From: Ewingella americana ATCC 33852
GTDB lineage: Bacteria; Pseudomonadota; Gammaproteobacteria; Enterobacterales; Enterobacteriaceae
Direction: 5' to 3'
DNA length: 63,938 nt
Assembly: GCF_000735345.1 (NCBI RefSeq)
Contig: NZ_JMPJ01000074.1
Coordinates: 1-63,938, forward strand
Part shown: piece after piece, positions 50,520 through 59,114 of the stretch
How the letters are laid out: each line of letters opens with the position of its first letter
How positions within the stretch are numbered: the stretch's first letter is position 1
Translations under genes and position numbers: made by a program
Notes under the pieces: model-generated
Told to the model about the DNA's origin: nothing
The model's input: the letters and a program-made list of their open reading frames with translations, nothing else
Databases searched by the model: none

Positions 50520-50570
50520 TGTAATTTGGTTCCTAACTTCCGGTATAAAATATGGTTAATTGCTCTTTAC

Positions 50571-50606
50571 TCAGGACTTCCTAATTTTCTGTTTTAGTTT
50601 TGTCAT
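50571..50606 (-). CDS. Candidate 11-residue leader peptide before mesX
   Basis: On the minus strand AAGGG lies seven bases before an ATG that opens MTKLKQKIRKS and a TGA stop. It is in the mesX leader, 51 bases before the mesX start. The peptide has no run of Met codons. It could be a translated leader or chance. Confidence 0.3.
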   Translation of the reverse strand: MTKLKQKIRKS

Positions 50607-50716
50607 AAAGTCGCCCTTATGTGATCTACAGCAAATCTCTGAAGACAATTTATGCCCTAGTCGCTGGATGAGGAAAAGTGATTTTATTTCATTGAACATG
50701 AGCTATTTTCATGTCC

Positions 50717-50732
50717 AGACGTATAGACGTCT
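50717..50732. promoter_or_regulatory. MetJ operator (two tandem met boxes) before mesX
   Basis: AGACGTAT (50717-50724) is directly followed by AGACGTCT (50725-50732), the exact consensus met box. The pair matches the consensus at 15 of 16 positions, and weaker partial boxes flank it. MetJ with S-adenosylmethionine binds such tandem 8-bp sites and represses methionine genes. The site is 198 bp upstream of mesX. Confidence 0.88.
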
Positions 50733-50833
50733 GTAACGCTATACGAAACCCTTTGCCACTAAGGGCTTACGGCCATTTTTGCTAAATGAGCGGCGAGAGA
50801 AATTTTGGTAAGTCTTTGTATCATGAAAAAATT

Positions 50834-50855
50834 AAAGCGCCCCGAGAGGCGCTTT
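50834..50855 (-). terminator. Intrinsic terminator after the LysR gene
   Basis: AAAGCGCC and GGCGCTTT form an 8-bp stem with a 6-base loop. Read toward lower coordinates it runs into AATTTTTTC. It lies 74 bp past the LysR stop. Confidence 0.75.
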
Positions 50856-50928
50856 ATTAGGTTTTGGATGATGAAAAAACGGCAATTATCAGAAAATCTG
50901 AGTCATGGCGAAAGCCGATCCTAGGCAC

Positions 50929-51804
50929 CTAACTCTCCTCATGCCGCGTCAGCCACTCCTCCAACCTTTTCAATGTGACTTCTTTCGGGCTGTCTTCATT
51001 CCACACCAGATAATAGGTCAGAGAACCACAGTCCAGTTGATGGTTTTCCATGGCAATCAGGGTGCCTGAACGCAGCTCATCTTCAACCAGTACGCGCTGC
51101 GCCAGCGCGATACCCTGTCCCTCCAGTGCTGCCTGATAGGCCAGTGCTGAACTCTCCATATCCCGCCGGTGCGGCAGCTGGTTCATATCGACATTAAAAG
51201 CCCGGCACCACAACTGCCAATCATCCGGACGCCCGCGCACCATCAGCAGCGTGTGCTGTGACAAACCTTCAAGTGCCATATTTGCCTTGCGCCCCTCGGT
51301 CGGTCGGCACACCGGCACCAAGACGTTTTTCACCAGCGGCGCGGCATGGCGCTGTGGCCAAACTCCGTTACCAAGCCGGATCGCCGCGTCGCAGTCCGTG
51401 GCGTCATCCCACTCAGATGCCGTGGTCAGGCGGACGTCGATATCGGGATATGCCATTTGGAATTTCGCCAGTCGCGGGATAAGCCAGCGAGTGGCAAAAG
51501 TAGTGAAGGAGTGCAGGCGGATCACCGACCGCCCGGCGTTACGGTGCAGCACCTGACCCGCGCGGCGCAGCCCCTCAAAGTGTTCGCTAATTTGCTGAAA
51601 ATAGGCATTGCCGGGGTGTGTGAGGATTAACCCGCGCCCCTGCCGCTGAAAAAGCGCGGTGCCGAAGTGGTCTTCAAGCAGCCGAATTTGTCGGCTGACC
51701 GCGCCCGGCGTCACCGACATGCTTTCCGCCGCCGCGCGCACGCTGCCGGTTTTGGCAACGAATTCAAAAGCTAATAAAGCATTTAAGGGAGGGAGTTCAC
51801 GCAT
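50929..51804 (-). CDS. LysR-family regulator, GcvA-like
   Basis: The 291-residue product has the LysR HTH (LPPLNALLAFEFVAKTGSVR, SVTPGAVSRQIRLLEDHFG) and the effector domain with the W-P-Q-R-H-A/APLVKNVLVPVC pattern common in GcvA-like members. The start at 51804 is preferred; a longer frame to 51900 lies over the intergenic region. It is divergent from an aldehyde dehydrogenase gene, with an inverted repeat between them, and probably regulates the ALDH-MFS pair. Confidence 0.88.
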   Translation of the reverse strand: MRELPPLNALLAFEFVAKTGSVRAAAESMSVTPGAVSRQIRLLEDHFGTALFQRQGRGLILTHPGNAYFQQISEHFEGLRRAGQVLHRNAGRSVIRLHSFTTFATRWLIPRLAKFQMAYPDIDVRLTTASEWDDATDCDAAIRLGNGVWPQRHAAPLVKNVLVPVCRPTEGRKANMALEGLSQHTLLMVRGRPDDWQLWCRAFNVDMNQLPHRRDMESSALAYQAALEGQGIALAQRVLVEDELRSGTLIAMENHQLDCGSLTYYLVWNEDSPKEVTLKRLEEWLTRHEES

Positions 51805-51828
51805 GGGGTTCAACCGTTTAGTTTTTCT

Positions 51829-51858
51829 CAACAATCGAGCAATTTTAATCGATTGTTG
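51829..51858. promoter_or_regulatory. Inverted repeat between LysR and ALDH genes
   Basis: CAACAATCGA (51829-51838) and TCGATTGTTG (51849-51858) are perfect 10-bp arms with a 10-base AT-rich spacer. The arms and spacing suit a LysR-type dimer site; it lies 24 bp from the LysR start and 109 bp from the ALDH start. Confidence 0.6.
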
Positions 51859-51967
51859 GGAAATTGCTACCGCCGCATTATCAGCCTCGTTAGAACGCAC
51901 CGGACAAAAGTATTTGCCGGTGCACCTCCGCTGAGGCTCAGCGTCACCTGCTTAGGAATATCTCTCG

Positions 51968-53347
51968 ATGATTAAAGTCACTAACCCTGCTGACGGCAGC
52001 ATTGTCGGCCAAATACCCTTCCTTGATGCCACCGAAGTGGCGTCCGCGATTAACCGCACCTGTGATGCATTCCCGGCCTGGGCGCGCAGAACGGCTAAAG
52101 AGCGCGGCGACCTGTTGCGCGGCTGGTACGACCTAGTTCGCGCCGACAAACACGTTTTCGCCGAGCTGCTGGTAAAAGAAAACGGCAAATGCCTGAGCGA
52201 AGCGCTGGGTGAAATCGAATATGGACTGGGCTTTATCGAATGGTACGCCGAAGAAGCCAAGCGCCTGAACGGCGATACCCTGCCGTCGCACGATCCCAAC
52301 GCCTCGGTGCTGGTGGTCAAAGAGCCGGTTGGGCCTACTGCGGCTATTACTCCGTGGAACTTCCCGTTCATGATGATCACCCGCAAAATCGCTACCGCGC
52401 TGGCGGCGGGATGCACCATGATCATCAAACCTGCGGAAGAGACGCCGCTGACCGCCTATAAGCTGCTGGAATATGCGCGTCAGGCCGGTATTCCAAAAGG
52501 TGTGTTTGAGGTGGTGAGTGGCGATGCGAAATCCATTGGTGAAGCCTTCACCAAGGATGAGCGGATCCACAAAATCTCCTTCACCGGCTCTACTCGCGTG
52601 GGCAAGCTGCTGGCACAAAGCTGCGGCGAAACCCTGAAGAAAATGACCATGGAGCTGGGCGGTAACGCACCTTTTATCGTCTTCGACGACAGCCCAATTG
52701 AAGAGACCGTTGCCGGTTTGGTGAGCGCCAAGCTGCGTAACTCCGGTCAGGTGTGTATCTCTCCTAACCGTATCTTCTTGCAGGACGGCATCTACGATGA
52801 GTTCGTTAAACAGCTGGTTGCCGCGGTCGCCAAAATCCCTGTCGATCAGGGGATGCAAAAGGACTTCGTGGTTGGCCCGCTGATTAACCAGATGGCGATT
52901 GATAAAGTTGCTTCGCTGGTGAATGAGTCCGTGCTTAACGGCGCGACGGTACGTCTGGGCGGTAAACCGCATCAGAAAGGCGGCCTGTTCTATGAGCCGA
53001 CCATTCTTTGCGATCTGGACGACACCTTTGCGGTTCACAACACCGAAATCTTCGGGCCGGTATTTGCTATCTATCGCTTTAGCACGGAAGAAGAAGCGAT
53101 CCGCTGCGCTAATAACACCGAATACGGTCTGGTGGCCTACGCCTGGACCAAGGATTTAGGCCGCGCTTTCCGCCTCTCCAAGCAGTTGGAAGCCGGGATG
53201 GTTATCCTCAACTCCGGTTCAGTGGGCACAGCCTCAGTGCCGTTCGGCGGTATCAAGCACTCCGGTTATGGTCGTGAAGGCGGTCATTACGGTATCGAAG
53301 AGTACGTGCATGTGAAATACGTGCTGATGGCGGGTCAAAACCGCTAA
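51968..53347 (+). CDS. Aldehyde dehydrogenase, GabD-like succinate-semialdehyde type
   Basis: The 459-residue NAD(P)-dependent aldehyde dehydrogenase has catalytic Glu229 (MELGGNAPF) and Cys263 (NSGQVCISP), PWNFPF, GSTRVGK and the C-terminal FGGIKHSGYGREGG of the GabD branch. GabD-type enzymes oxidise succinate semialdehyde from GABA. It is shorter than E. coli GabD (482). No GABA aminotransferase or permease is adjacent; instead an MFS gene follows, so the substrate may be another semialdehyde. It is divergent from a LysR regulator. Confidence 0.9.
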   Translation: MIKVTNPADGSIVGQIPFLDATEVASAINRTCDAFPAWARRTAKERGDLLRGWYDLVRADKHVFAELLVKENGKCLSEALGEIEYGLGFIEWYAEEAKRLNGDTLPSHDPNASVLVVKEPVGPTAAITPWNFPFMMITRKIATALAAGCTMIIKPAEETPLTAYKLLEYARQAGIPKGVFEVVSGDAKSIGEAFTKDERIHKISFTGSTRVGKLLAQSCGETLKKMTMELGGNAPFIVFDDSPIEETVAGLVSAKLRNSGQVCISPNRIFLQDGIYDEFVKQLVAAVAKIPVDQGMQKDFVVGPLINQMAIDKVASLVNESVLNGATVRLGGKPHQKGGLFYEPTILCDLDDTFAVHNTEIFGPVFAIYRFSTEEEAIRCANNTEYGLVAYAWTKDLGRAFRLSKQLEAGMVILNSGSVGTASVPFGGIKHSGYGREGGHYGIEEYVHVKYVLMAGQNR

Positions 53348-53353
53348 TTCCCT

Positions 53354-53384
53354 CAGGGAGAGCGACGCAACGTGGCTCTCCCTG
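53354..53384 (+). terminator. Hairpin after the GabD-like gene
   Basis: CAGGGAGAGC (53354-53363) and GCTCTCCCTG (53375-53384) form a perfect 10-bp stem with an 11-base loop, six bases past the stop, followed by CCTACTCCTTTT. This gives a moderate intrinsic terminator or attenuator before the MFS gene. Confidence 0.6.
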
Positions 53385-53406
53385 CCTACTCCTTTTGGCA
53401 CAACGC

Positions 53407-53426
53407 CATCACTTCGTGAAGTGATG
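53407..53426. repeat. Palindrome upstream of the MFS gene
   Basis: CATCACTTC and GAAGTGATG are perfect 9-bp arms flanking GT, 35 bp before the MFS start. It may be an operator or leader hairpin and could set separate regulation for the pump. Confidence 0.5.
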
Positions 53427-53461
53427 CGAACTGCTGCATTCTACTTTTGAGGCACGACAGC

Positions 53462-54649
53462 ATGGCGCTACACCCCCGCGTTCTCCCGGTTGCCACGCCG
53501 TGGCAAATCATCGTGATGTCGATGATGGCCGGCGTAACCATCGCCAATATCTACTACTGCCAACCCATTCTGGCGCTTATCGCCGCATCGCTAGCTATTT
53601 CTGCGCATCAGACCGGCATGTTACCTGTCTGGACTCAGGTTGGTTACGGCATTGGGCTGTTTTTCATTGCGCCGCTAGGGGATATGTTTGACCGCAAAAA
53701 GCTGATTATTCTGTTGCAGGTACTGATGCTGGGGATCCTATTCGCAGCAACTCAGGTACATTCGATGATTGGCCTGTCGCTGGTCTGCTTCGGCATAGGT
53801 TTACTGGGCGTTTCGGTGCAAATTGTGGTGCCGATGGCCGCCTCGCTGGCACTGCCGACGGGTAAAGGCCGAGTGGTGGGGATGGTGTTCACCGGCACGC
53901 TGACGGGGATTTTAGCCGCGCGCGTGGTTAGCGGATACATAGCCGAATGGCTCGGCTGGCGCTGGGTTTTTGGCTTCTCAATGCTACTGGTTCTGCTGGT
54001 CACACTGCTGTTTATCGTGTTTTTGCCGAATACAAAATCGACCCATAGCAGCCACTATCTGTCTCTGCTGCGCTCAACGCTGCAACAGGGTACACGCTTT
54101 AGCCAGTTGCGCCGTTTATCCCTGCTTGGCGCGCTGATCTTCGGCGCTTTCTGCTCATTCTGGACCACCCTGACGCTAAAACTCTCCGCCGAGCCTTTTC
54201 ACTTTTCCAGTGGCACCATTGGGTTGTTCGGGCTGATTGCGGTGGCCGGCACGCTGCTAGCCCCGTGGTTCGGCAAAATATCTGACAGTGCCGACCCGCG
54301 ACGCACGCAAATCTACAGCGTGCTGCTGATGGTCTTGGGGGCGTTAACGCTGCAACTGTGGCACAGCGCCATTACTGCCATTGTGGTTGCTACCCTGCTG
54401 CTGGACATCGGCATGCAAATCACCCAAGTGAACAACCTCTCGCAAATCTACCGGCTGGATGAATCGGCGCACAGTCGCATCAACACCTTCTTTATGACCA
54501 GCCTGTTTTGGGGAGGCGCGATTGGCACGGGGGCGGGAGTGGCCGCCTGGAACTACGGCGGCTGGACGCTGGTCTGCTGGCAACTGCTGCTGTGGACGGG
54601 GCTTGCGCTAACTGTGACCTTAAAGGCTGGGAAGGCGATTAAGGCTTAA
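53462..54649 (+). CDS. MFS transporter
   Basis: The 395-residue product has about twelve hydrophobic segments, the start AGVTIANIYYCQPILALIAASLAIS-type (seen in DHA1-like exporters), and the loop 2-3 motif DMFDRKKLII. The ATG at 53462 is used; GAGG lies before it. It follows the GabD-like gene with a terminator-like hairpin and palindrome between. Its 3' end overlaps the convergent TetR gene by 11 bp. The substrate is unknown. Confidence 0.85.
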   Translation: MALHPRVLPVATPWQIIVMSMMAGVTIANIYYCQPILALIAASLAISAHQTGMLPVWTQVGYGIGLFFIAPLGDMFDRKKLIILLQVLMLGILFAATQVHSMIGLSLVCFGIGLLGVSVQIVVPMAASLALPTGKGRVVGMVFTGTLTGILAARVVSGYIAEWLGWRWVFGFSMLLVLLVTLLFIVFLPNTKSTHSSHYLSLLRSTLQQGTRFSQLRRLSLLGALIFGAFCSFWTTLTLKLSAEPFHFSSGTIGLFGLIAVAGTLLAPWFGKISDSADPRRTQIYSVLLMVLGALTLQLWHSAITAIVVATLLLDIGMQITQVNNLSQIYRLDESAHSRINTFFMTSLFWGGAIGTGAGVAAWNYGGWTLVCWQLLLWTGLALTVTLKAGKAIKA

Positions 54650-55271
54650 TCGCCTCGGGCCAAGCGCCGATCGCCACGTCCACCACGCCGAGCAGGTCCT
54701 CACGCGTTGCGCCGTGCTGGGCCTGCAAAGCCAGACCGTGAATGACCACGGTATAAAAACCGGCGAGCCGGGAAATCTCTGTGCTTTCCGGCAATTCTCC
54801 CTTCTCCACCGCCTGCTGAACATGGCGTTGCAACAGCACCTCGAGCGTCTCACGGTGGCGTGCAAAGGCGAGACGAGATTCCTGCGCAACGCTCAGTTTA
54901 TCCAAGGGGCCTTGGGTCATAAAACAGACGCCATTGACCTCTTGAGAGGTAAAACGCTCAACGCAGTCGGTCAGTAGAGTGAGTAAGCCCTGTTTGGCAT
55001 TGCCGTTGGCTAAGCAGCGCGCGCCATCCTCTTCGGCTAATTTTGTGTAGCGGGCAAATGCGCGTAAAAACAGCGCCTCTTTGTTGCCAAAAGTGGCATA
55101 CATGCTGACGCGATTAATGCCCATCGCCTCCGTCAACGCCGTCAGCGACGCAGCCTCATAACCATAGGCAGCAAACACCTCCATCGCCGCGTCTAGGGCT
55201 TGATCCTCGTTAAAGGCTTTAGGTCGCCCGACTCGGGAAACCGCGTTTTTTTCCTGACTGACTTTTGACAT
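54639..55271 (-). CDS. TetR-family regulator
   Basis: The 210-residue product has the TetR HTH (AMEVFAAYGYEAASLTALTE, INRVSMYATFGNKEALF) and a helical ligand domain with the ComR-like segment NGVCFMTQGPL. It is divergent from an SDR-MFS pair, with a 22-bp palindrome between them, and should repress that pair. Its 3' end overlaps the neighbouring MFS gene by 11 bp. Confidence 0.9.
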   Translation of the reverse strand: MSKVSQEKNAVSRVGRPKAFNEDQALDAAMEVFAAYGYEAASLTALTEAMGINRVSMYATFGNKEALFLRAFARYTKLAEEDGARCLANGNAKQGLLTLLTDCVERFTSQEVNGVCFMTQGPLDKLSVAQESRLAFARHRETLEVLLQRHVQQAVEKGELPESTEISRLAGFYTVVIHGLALQAQHGATREDLLGVVDVAIGAWPEAIKP

Positions 55272-55325
55272 AAAAACTCTTTGCTCGAAATGGTTGCTTG
55301 ACTACCCGTATATTATGCGCAAATA

Positions 55326-55347
55326 TTTCTTACCGGTCGGTAAGAAA
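55326..55347. promoter_or_regulatory. TetR-type operator, 10-bp arms
   Basis: TTTCTTACCG and CGGTAAGAAA flank GT, a perfect dyad between the TetR gene (55 bp away) and the SDR gene (129 bp away). The TTACCG/CGGTAA core is a well-known type of TetR site. A TTGACT possible -35 element lies just upstream at 55298-55303. Confidence 0.85.
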
Positions 55348-55475
55348 CTAGCTGAAAAGTCGTTGCGACGCCATAAGTGTGAGCCAGCAAGCTTTGAGAT
55401 AGTGAGCCGACCGTGGAAAAAGGGTGTTTTTCACCCTTCCGCATTTCGCAAAAAACAGTCAGTGGAGCAGTCAAC

Positions 55476-56225
55476 ATGAGCCAAATTTTACATGCCAAAG
55501 TGGCCGTTGTTACGGGAGGCTCCAAAGGTATTGGCGCTGCAATCGCTCGCGACTTAGCGCTGAATGGCGCTTATGTGGTGGTGAACTACGCGTCGAGCAA
55601 GGCGGGAGCCGATGCCGTGGTGGCGGACATTGAGTCTCACGGCGGCAAAGCCGTTGCCGTGCAGGGTGATGTGTCACTGGCAGCAGACGCGCAGCGGGTG
55701 GTTGAGGCCGCGGTGGCGACCTATGGCCGCCTCGACATCTTGGTCAACAATGCCGGTATCTATGAGTTCAATCCGTTGGAAGCCATTACCGAGGAGCATT
55801 TCCATCGCACCTTCAATATCAACGTCTTGTCTCCGATCCTGATGATTCAGGCCGCCGCTAAACACCTCACAGCCGGTGGATCAATTATTAACATTGGCTC
55901 CAATATCACCAGCATGGCACCGCCGTCGTCGACAGTGTACGCCGCCAGCAAAAAAGCCGCAGAGGGCATTACCGTGGTGCTGGCTAAAGAGCTGGGCGCA
56001 AGACAAATCAGAGTAAACAGCGTCAGCCCCGGCCCGACGCAGACTGAAGGCACCGCCGCATTTATGTCGCAGCCCAATGAGATGACGCAGGCCATCATCG
56101 CGCAGACCCCGCTGGGCCGCATGGGGCTGCCAGAAGACATCGCCCCCGCCGTCACCTTCTTGGCTTCAGACCATGCCCGATGGATAACCGGCGAAGTCAT
56201 CACCGTCAGCGGCGGCCACAAGTGA
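55476..56225 (+). CDS. SDR-family oxidoreductase in a TetR-controlled unit
   Basis: The 249-residue classical SDR has VTGGSKGIGAAIARDLA, NNAGIYEFNPLE, catalytic Ser (INIGSNI) and YxxxK in YAASKKA, and ends with WITGEVITVSGGHK. It resembles 3-oxoacyl reductase/glucose dehydrogenase-like enzymes. The ATG at 55476 follows GGAG. It is first in a likely two-gene unit with a Bcr/CflA pump 62 bp downstream, repressed by the divergent TetR protein. Confidence 0.9.
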   Translation: MSQILHAKVAVVTGGSKGIGAAIARDLALNGAYVVVNYASSKAGADAVVADIESHGGKAVAVQGDVSLAADAQRVVEAAVATYGRLDILVNNAGIYEFNPLEAITEEHFHRTFNINVLSPILMIQAAAKHLTAGGSIINIGSNITSMAPPSSTVYAASKKAAEGITVVLAKELGARQIRVNSVSPGPTQTEGTAAFMSQPNEMTQAIIAQTPLGRMGLPEDIAPAVTFLASDHARWITGEVITVSGGHK

Positions 56226-56287
56226 TAGCGCTGGCGCGCTTTTACGCTTTCGACCCTACCTACCCCATCCCTATGAGTTTGTAACAG

Positions 56288-57484
56288 ATGCAATCCAAAT
56301 CATTTTTTAAAATGGCCATCGTGCTTGGCCTGCTGTCGGCCATCGGCCCTTTCGCCGTCGACATGTATTTACCTGCCCTGCCTTCCATTGGCACCAGCCT
56401 GCACGCCGATATCGGCACCGTGCAGATGAGCTTGACCGCATTCTTTCTCGCCCTTGGCGCGGGCCAGTTGCTGTATGGCCCGCTGTCGGACATGTATGGG
56501 CGTAAGCCGCCGCTGTATGTGGGGTTGGTGCTCTTCACCCTCGCCAGCATTGGCTGTGCGCTGGCTAAAGACATGCATATGCTTATCTTGCTGCGCTTTT
56601 TACAAGGACTGGGGGCTGCTGCCGGGTTGGCTATTCCACGAGCCATCGTGCGAGATTTGCATACCGGGGCGGATGCCGCGCGGCTGATGTCTTTGCTGTT
56701 GCTGGTGTTTAGCGTGTCACCGATTTTGGCGCCGCTGGTGGGAAGCGCGGTGATTGCCTTTGTTAATTGGCGCGGCGTATTTTGGGCAGTGACCCTTGCG
56801 GCGTTAGTTGCGCTGGTGATGATGTCTAAGATGCTGCATGAGACGCGCCCGGCTTCGGAACGCATTCATAGTAGCCTGACAAGTGGACTGGCCGCATACG
56901 GACGCTTGCTGCGCGATCGCCATTTCCTGCTGCTGGTATTTATTGGCAGTTTCACCATGGCGGGGTTCTTCACCTTTTTGGCCAACTCATCCTTCGTGAT
57001 GATTGACCACTATGGCCTTTCACCCACGGTTTACAGCGTATGCTTTGCCGCCAACGCCGTGTTTCTCATCGGCAGCGCGCAGTTCACGGCAATCTTGAGT
57101 AAACGTTTTGGCATGGTGACACTGGTTAAAATGGCCGTTTGCGGCTGCACCGTGGCCACGCTGACCATGCTTGCCTACTTCGCCAGCGGCGGTGACAACA
57201 TGTGGATGCTGATCCTGCCCTATTTTGTGGCTTCGGCATTTATGGGGTTGGTCATTCCAACCACCAGCGTATTGGCCCTCGACCAGCACGGCGCGAACGC
57301 CGGTACCGCCTCGGCACTCATGGGTACGCTACAAATGCTGACCGGCGCAATCATGGTTGCCGTGGTCGGAGTGTTCACCAACGGACGCCCGCTTCCTATG
57401 GTGGCAGGAATGGCCGCTGGGTCGTTTATCGCCCTGATACTGGCATCAGCCAATCTCACCACGCAATCTGATCAAGAGCATTAA
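56288..57484 (+). CDS. Bcr/CflA-family multidrug efflux MFS transporter
   Basis: The 398-residue product has the Bcr/CflA start (GPFAVDMYLPALPSIGTSL), the loop 2-3 motif GPLSDMYGRKPPLYVG, RFLQGLGAAAGLAIPRAIVRDL, and twelve hydrophobic segments. Members export chloramphenicol, bicyclomycin and similar compounds. It follows the SDR gene by 62 bp and is likely co-regulated by the TetR protein. I cannot name its substrates. Confidence 0.9.
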   Translation: MQSKSFFKMAIVLGLLSAIGPFAVDMYLPALPSIGTSLHADIGTVQMSLTAFFLALGAGQLLYGPLSDMYGRKPPLYVGLVLFTLASIGCALAKDMHMLILLRFLQGLGAAAGLAIPRAIVRDLHTGADAARLMSLLLLVFSVSPILAPLVGSAVIAFVNWRGVFWAVTLAALVALVMMSKMLHETRPASERIHSSLTSGLAAYGRLLRDRHFLLLVFIGSFTMAGFFTFLANSSFVMIDHYGLSPTVYSVCFAANAVFLIGSAQFTAILSKRFGMVTLVKMAVCGCTVATLTMLAYFASGGDNMWMLILPYFVASAFMGLVIPTTSVLALDQHGANAGTASALMGTLQMLTGAIMVAVVGVFTNGRPLPMVAGMAAGSFIALILASANLTTQSDQEH

Positions 57485-57496
57485 TGTGATGGGCCG

Positions 57497-57964
57497 TTAC
57501 TGCTGATTTTTACCACGGGTGTAAATGTCAGGTCGGGTAATGGTCCACGCATAATTTTCTCTATTGACGGGCTCATAGCCTAACTTTTCATACAGCCACG
57601 GGGCGGTGGTGGTGAACAACATGATCCGGCGCAGTTTCTCAAACAGCGGATGAGCATGAACACATTCCATAAGCCATCTCCCTAGCCCTTCCCTCTGATA
57701 TTCCTCAAGAACGTAGACATCGCAGAGGTAAGCGAAGGTCGCATAGTCGGTTATCAGGCGCGCAAAACCTATTTGCGAGCCATCATGGTAAACGCCAAAG
57801 TTAAGGCTGTTCTCTATGGACGCCGTGACGGTTTCAAGGCTGATGCCCTGCGCCCACGTGGATCGCGTCAAATACTGGTGGACTGCCTGCACATTCAACT
57901 TTTCACTATCGGTGCTGACCAGATAGTTATTCTCACGCCATTCATGGTTCGCTGAATTGTTCAC
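57497..57964 (-). CDS. GNAT-family N-acetyltransferase
   Basis: The 155-residue product has the GNAT fold with the acetyl-CoA-binding loop in YQREGLGRWLM (Q/R-x-x-G-x-G). The middle (DVYVLEEYQREGLGRW) and C-terminus (WLYEKLGYEPV) are typical of yeast/bacterial GNAT enzymes with unknown acceptors. It is convergent with the Bcr/CflA gene. The start at 57964 is the first Met of the frame. Confidence 0.85.
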   Translation of the reverse strand: MNNSANHEWRENNYLVSTDSEKLNVQAVHQYLTRSTWAQGISLETVTASIENSLNFGVYHDGSQIGFARLITDYATFAYLCDVYVLEEYQREGLGRWLMECVHAHPLFEKLRRIMLFTTTAPWLYEKLGYEPVNRENYAWTITRPDIYTRGKNQQ

Positions 57965-58054
57965 TTTGCTACCTGCTCAGGGGATTGTGTAGGGATTAAC
58001 CCTATCTTTGCATAGAGAAAGCCATGCTGCCCGACCCAATATTTTCAGCGGCTT

Positions 58055-58768
58055 TTATATACTTCGCTGATTCACTCTGGCCGACAGCTGCTCGGCGCTT
58101 TCCTTTCTCTCGCTGTAGCGATCGGTAAGGTAGGCGGCGTGCCCGCGCGTCAGCACGGTAAACTTCATCAACTCTTCCATCACGTCGACAATACGGTCGT
58201 AATAGGCAGACGGCTTCATCCTTCCCGCTTCGTCAAACTCCGCCCAAGCCTTGGCCACCGATGATTGATTGGGGATGGTGACCATCCGCATCCAGCGCCC
58301 CAGAATACGCATCTGATTGACGGCGTTAAACGACTGAGAGCCGCCGCTGACCTGCATAACTGCCAACGTCTTGCCCTGCGACGGACGCACCGCGCCCATT
58401 GACAGCGGGATCCAGTCAATCTGCGCCTTCATCATTCCAGTCATCGCGCCGTGACGTTCCGGCGAGCACCACACCATGCCTTCGGACCACAATACCAGCT
58501 CGCGCAGCTCGGCGACTTTAGGGTGGGTTTCAGGGGCATCGTCGGGCAAAGGCAGGCCGGACGGATTAAAAATTTTGACCTCGGCCCCCATTGCCTCCAG
58601 CAGGCGCGCTGCCTCTTCTGTCGCAAAACGGCTGAATGAGCGCTCACGCACTGAGCCATACAGCAGCAGTATGCGCGGTGGGTGTGCTGGCTGGGCGGCC
58701 GCTAGCTTCTCAGCGGTGATCGGCGCGTCAAAAAGTTGTTTATCCAAATTATTCATCTGCATATCCAT
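58055..58768 (-). CDS. arsH: ArsH NADPH-dependent FMN reductase
   Basis: The 237-residue product has the flavodoxin-like ArsH signature with [11 protein letters not shown] at the FMN-phosphate site and [12 protein letters not shown] in the middle. ArsH reduces quinones and oxidises trivalent methyl- or aryl-arsenicals. The frame may start at 58768 or at 58753 (MNNLDKQ). It overlaps the arsR gene end by up to 20 bp, so the two are translationally coupled. No arsB, arsC or acr3 is in view. Confidence 0.93.
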   Translation of the reverse strand: MDMQMNNLDKQLFDAPITAEKLAAAQPAHPPRILLLYGSVRERSFSRFATEEAARLLEAMGAEVKIFNPSGLPLPDDAPETHPKVAELRELVLWSEGMVWCSPERHGAMTGMMKAQIDWIPLSMGAVRPSQGKTLAVMQVSGGSQSFNAVNQMRILGRWMRMVTIPNQSSVAKAWAEFDEAGRMKPSAYYDRIVDVMEELMKFTVLTRGHAAYLTDRYSERKESAEQLSARVNQRSI

Positions 58769-59099
58769 TGGATTTTCCTCCTAGATCTGTTGGCAAACGA
58801 ATGTCGCATCCCCCGTCCCCCGAGCAGCACTCCTCGACCAGAAACACCAATAACTGCTCAAGCCGCTGATACTGCGGCAGGCAAAAAAGCGTGCGGCCTT
58901 GTCGCTCTTGGCGGATAAGCCCGACGGTCAACAGCGCCGAGAGATGGTGACTCAGAGTCGAAGCCGGAATATCCAGCTGCGCCTGCAACTCGCCGACCGG
59001 CAACCCGCCGTGCCCCGCCTTGACCAGCGCCTTGTAGACAGCCAGTCGCGTAGGATGACCAAGCTCTTTTAACGCACTGGCCGCTGTGTTGAGATCCAT
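58749..59099 (-). CDS. arsR: ArsR-family arsenic-responsive repressor
   Basis: The 116-residue ArsR/SmtB winged-helix repressor has [26 protein letters not shown] and a wing with RQGRTLF. The inducer site is unlike the classical helix-3 CVCDLC; instead, Cys91, Cys92 and Cys98 (ECCSGDGGC) lie at the C-terminus, as in the Acidithiobacillus ferrooxidans ArsR type (Cys95, Cys96, Cys102). This suggests As(III) binding there. It is followed by arsH with overlap, and an inverted repeat lies just upstream of its start. Confidence 0.92.
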   Translation of the reverse strand: MDLNTAASALKELGHPTRLAVYKALVKAGHGGLPVGELQAQLDIPASTLSHHLSALLTVGLIRQERQGRTLFCLPQYQRLEQLLVFLVEECCSGDGGCDIRLPTDLGGKSNGYADE

Positions 59100-59114
59100 A
59101 ATGCCTCCTTGAAA

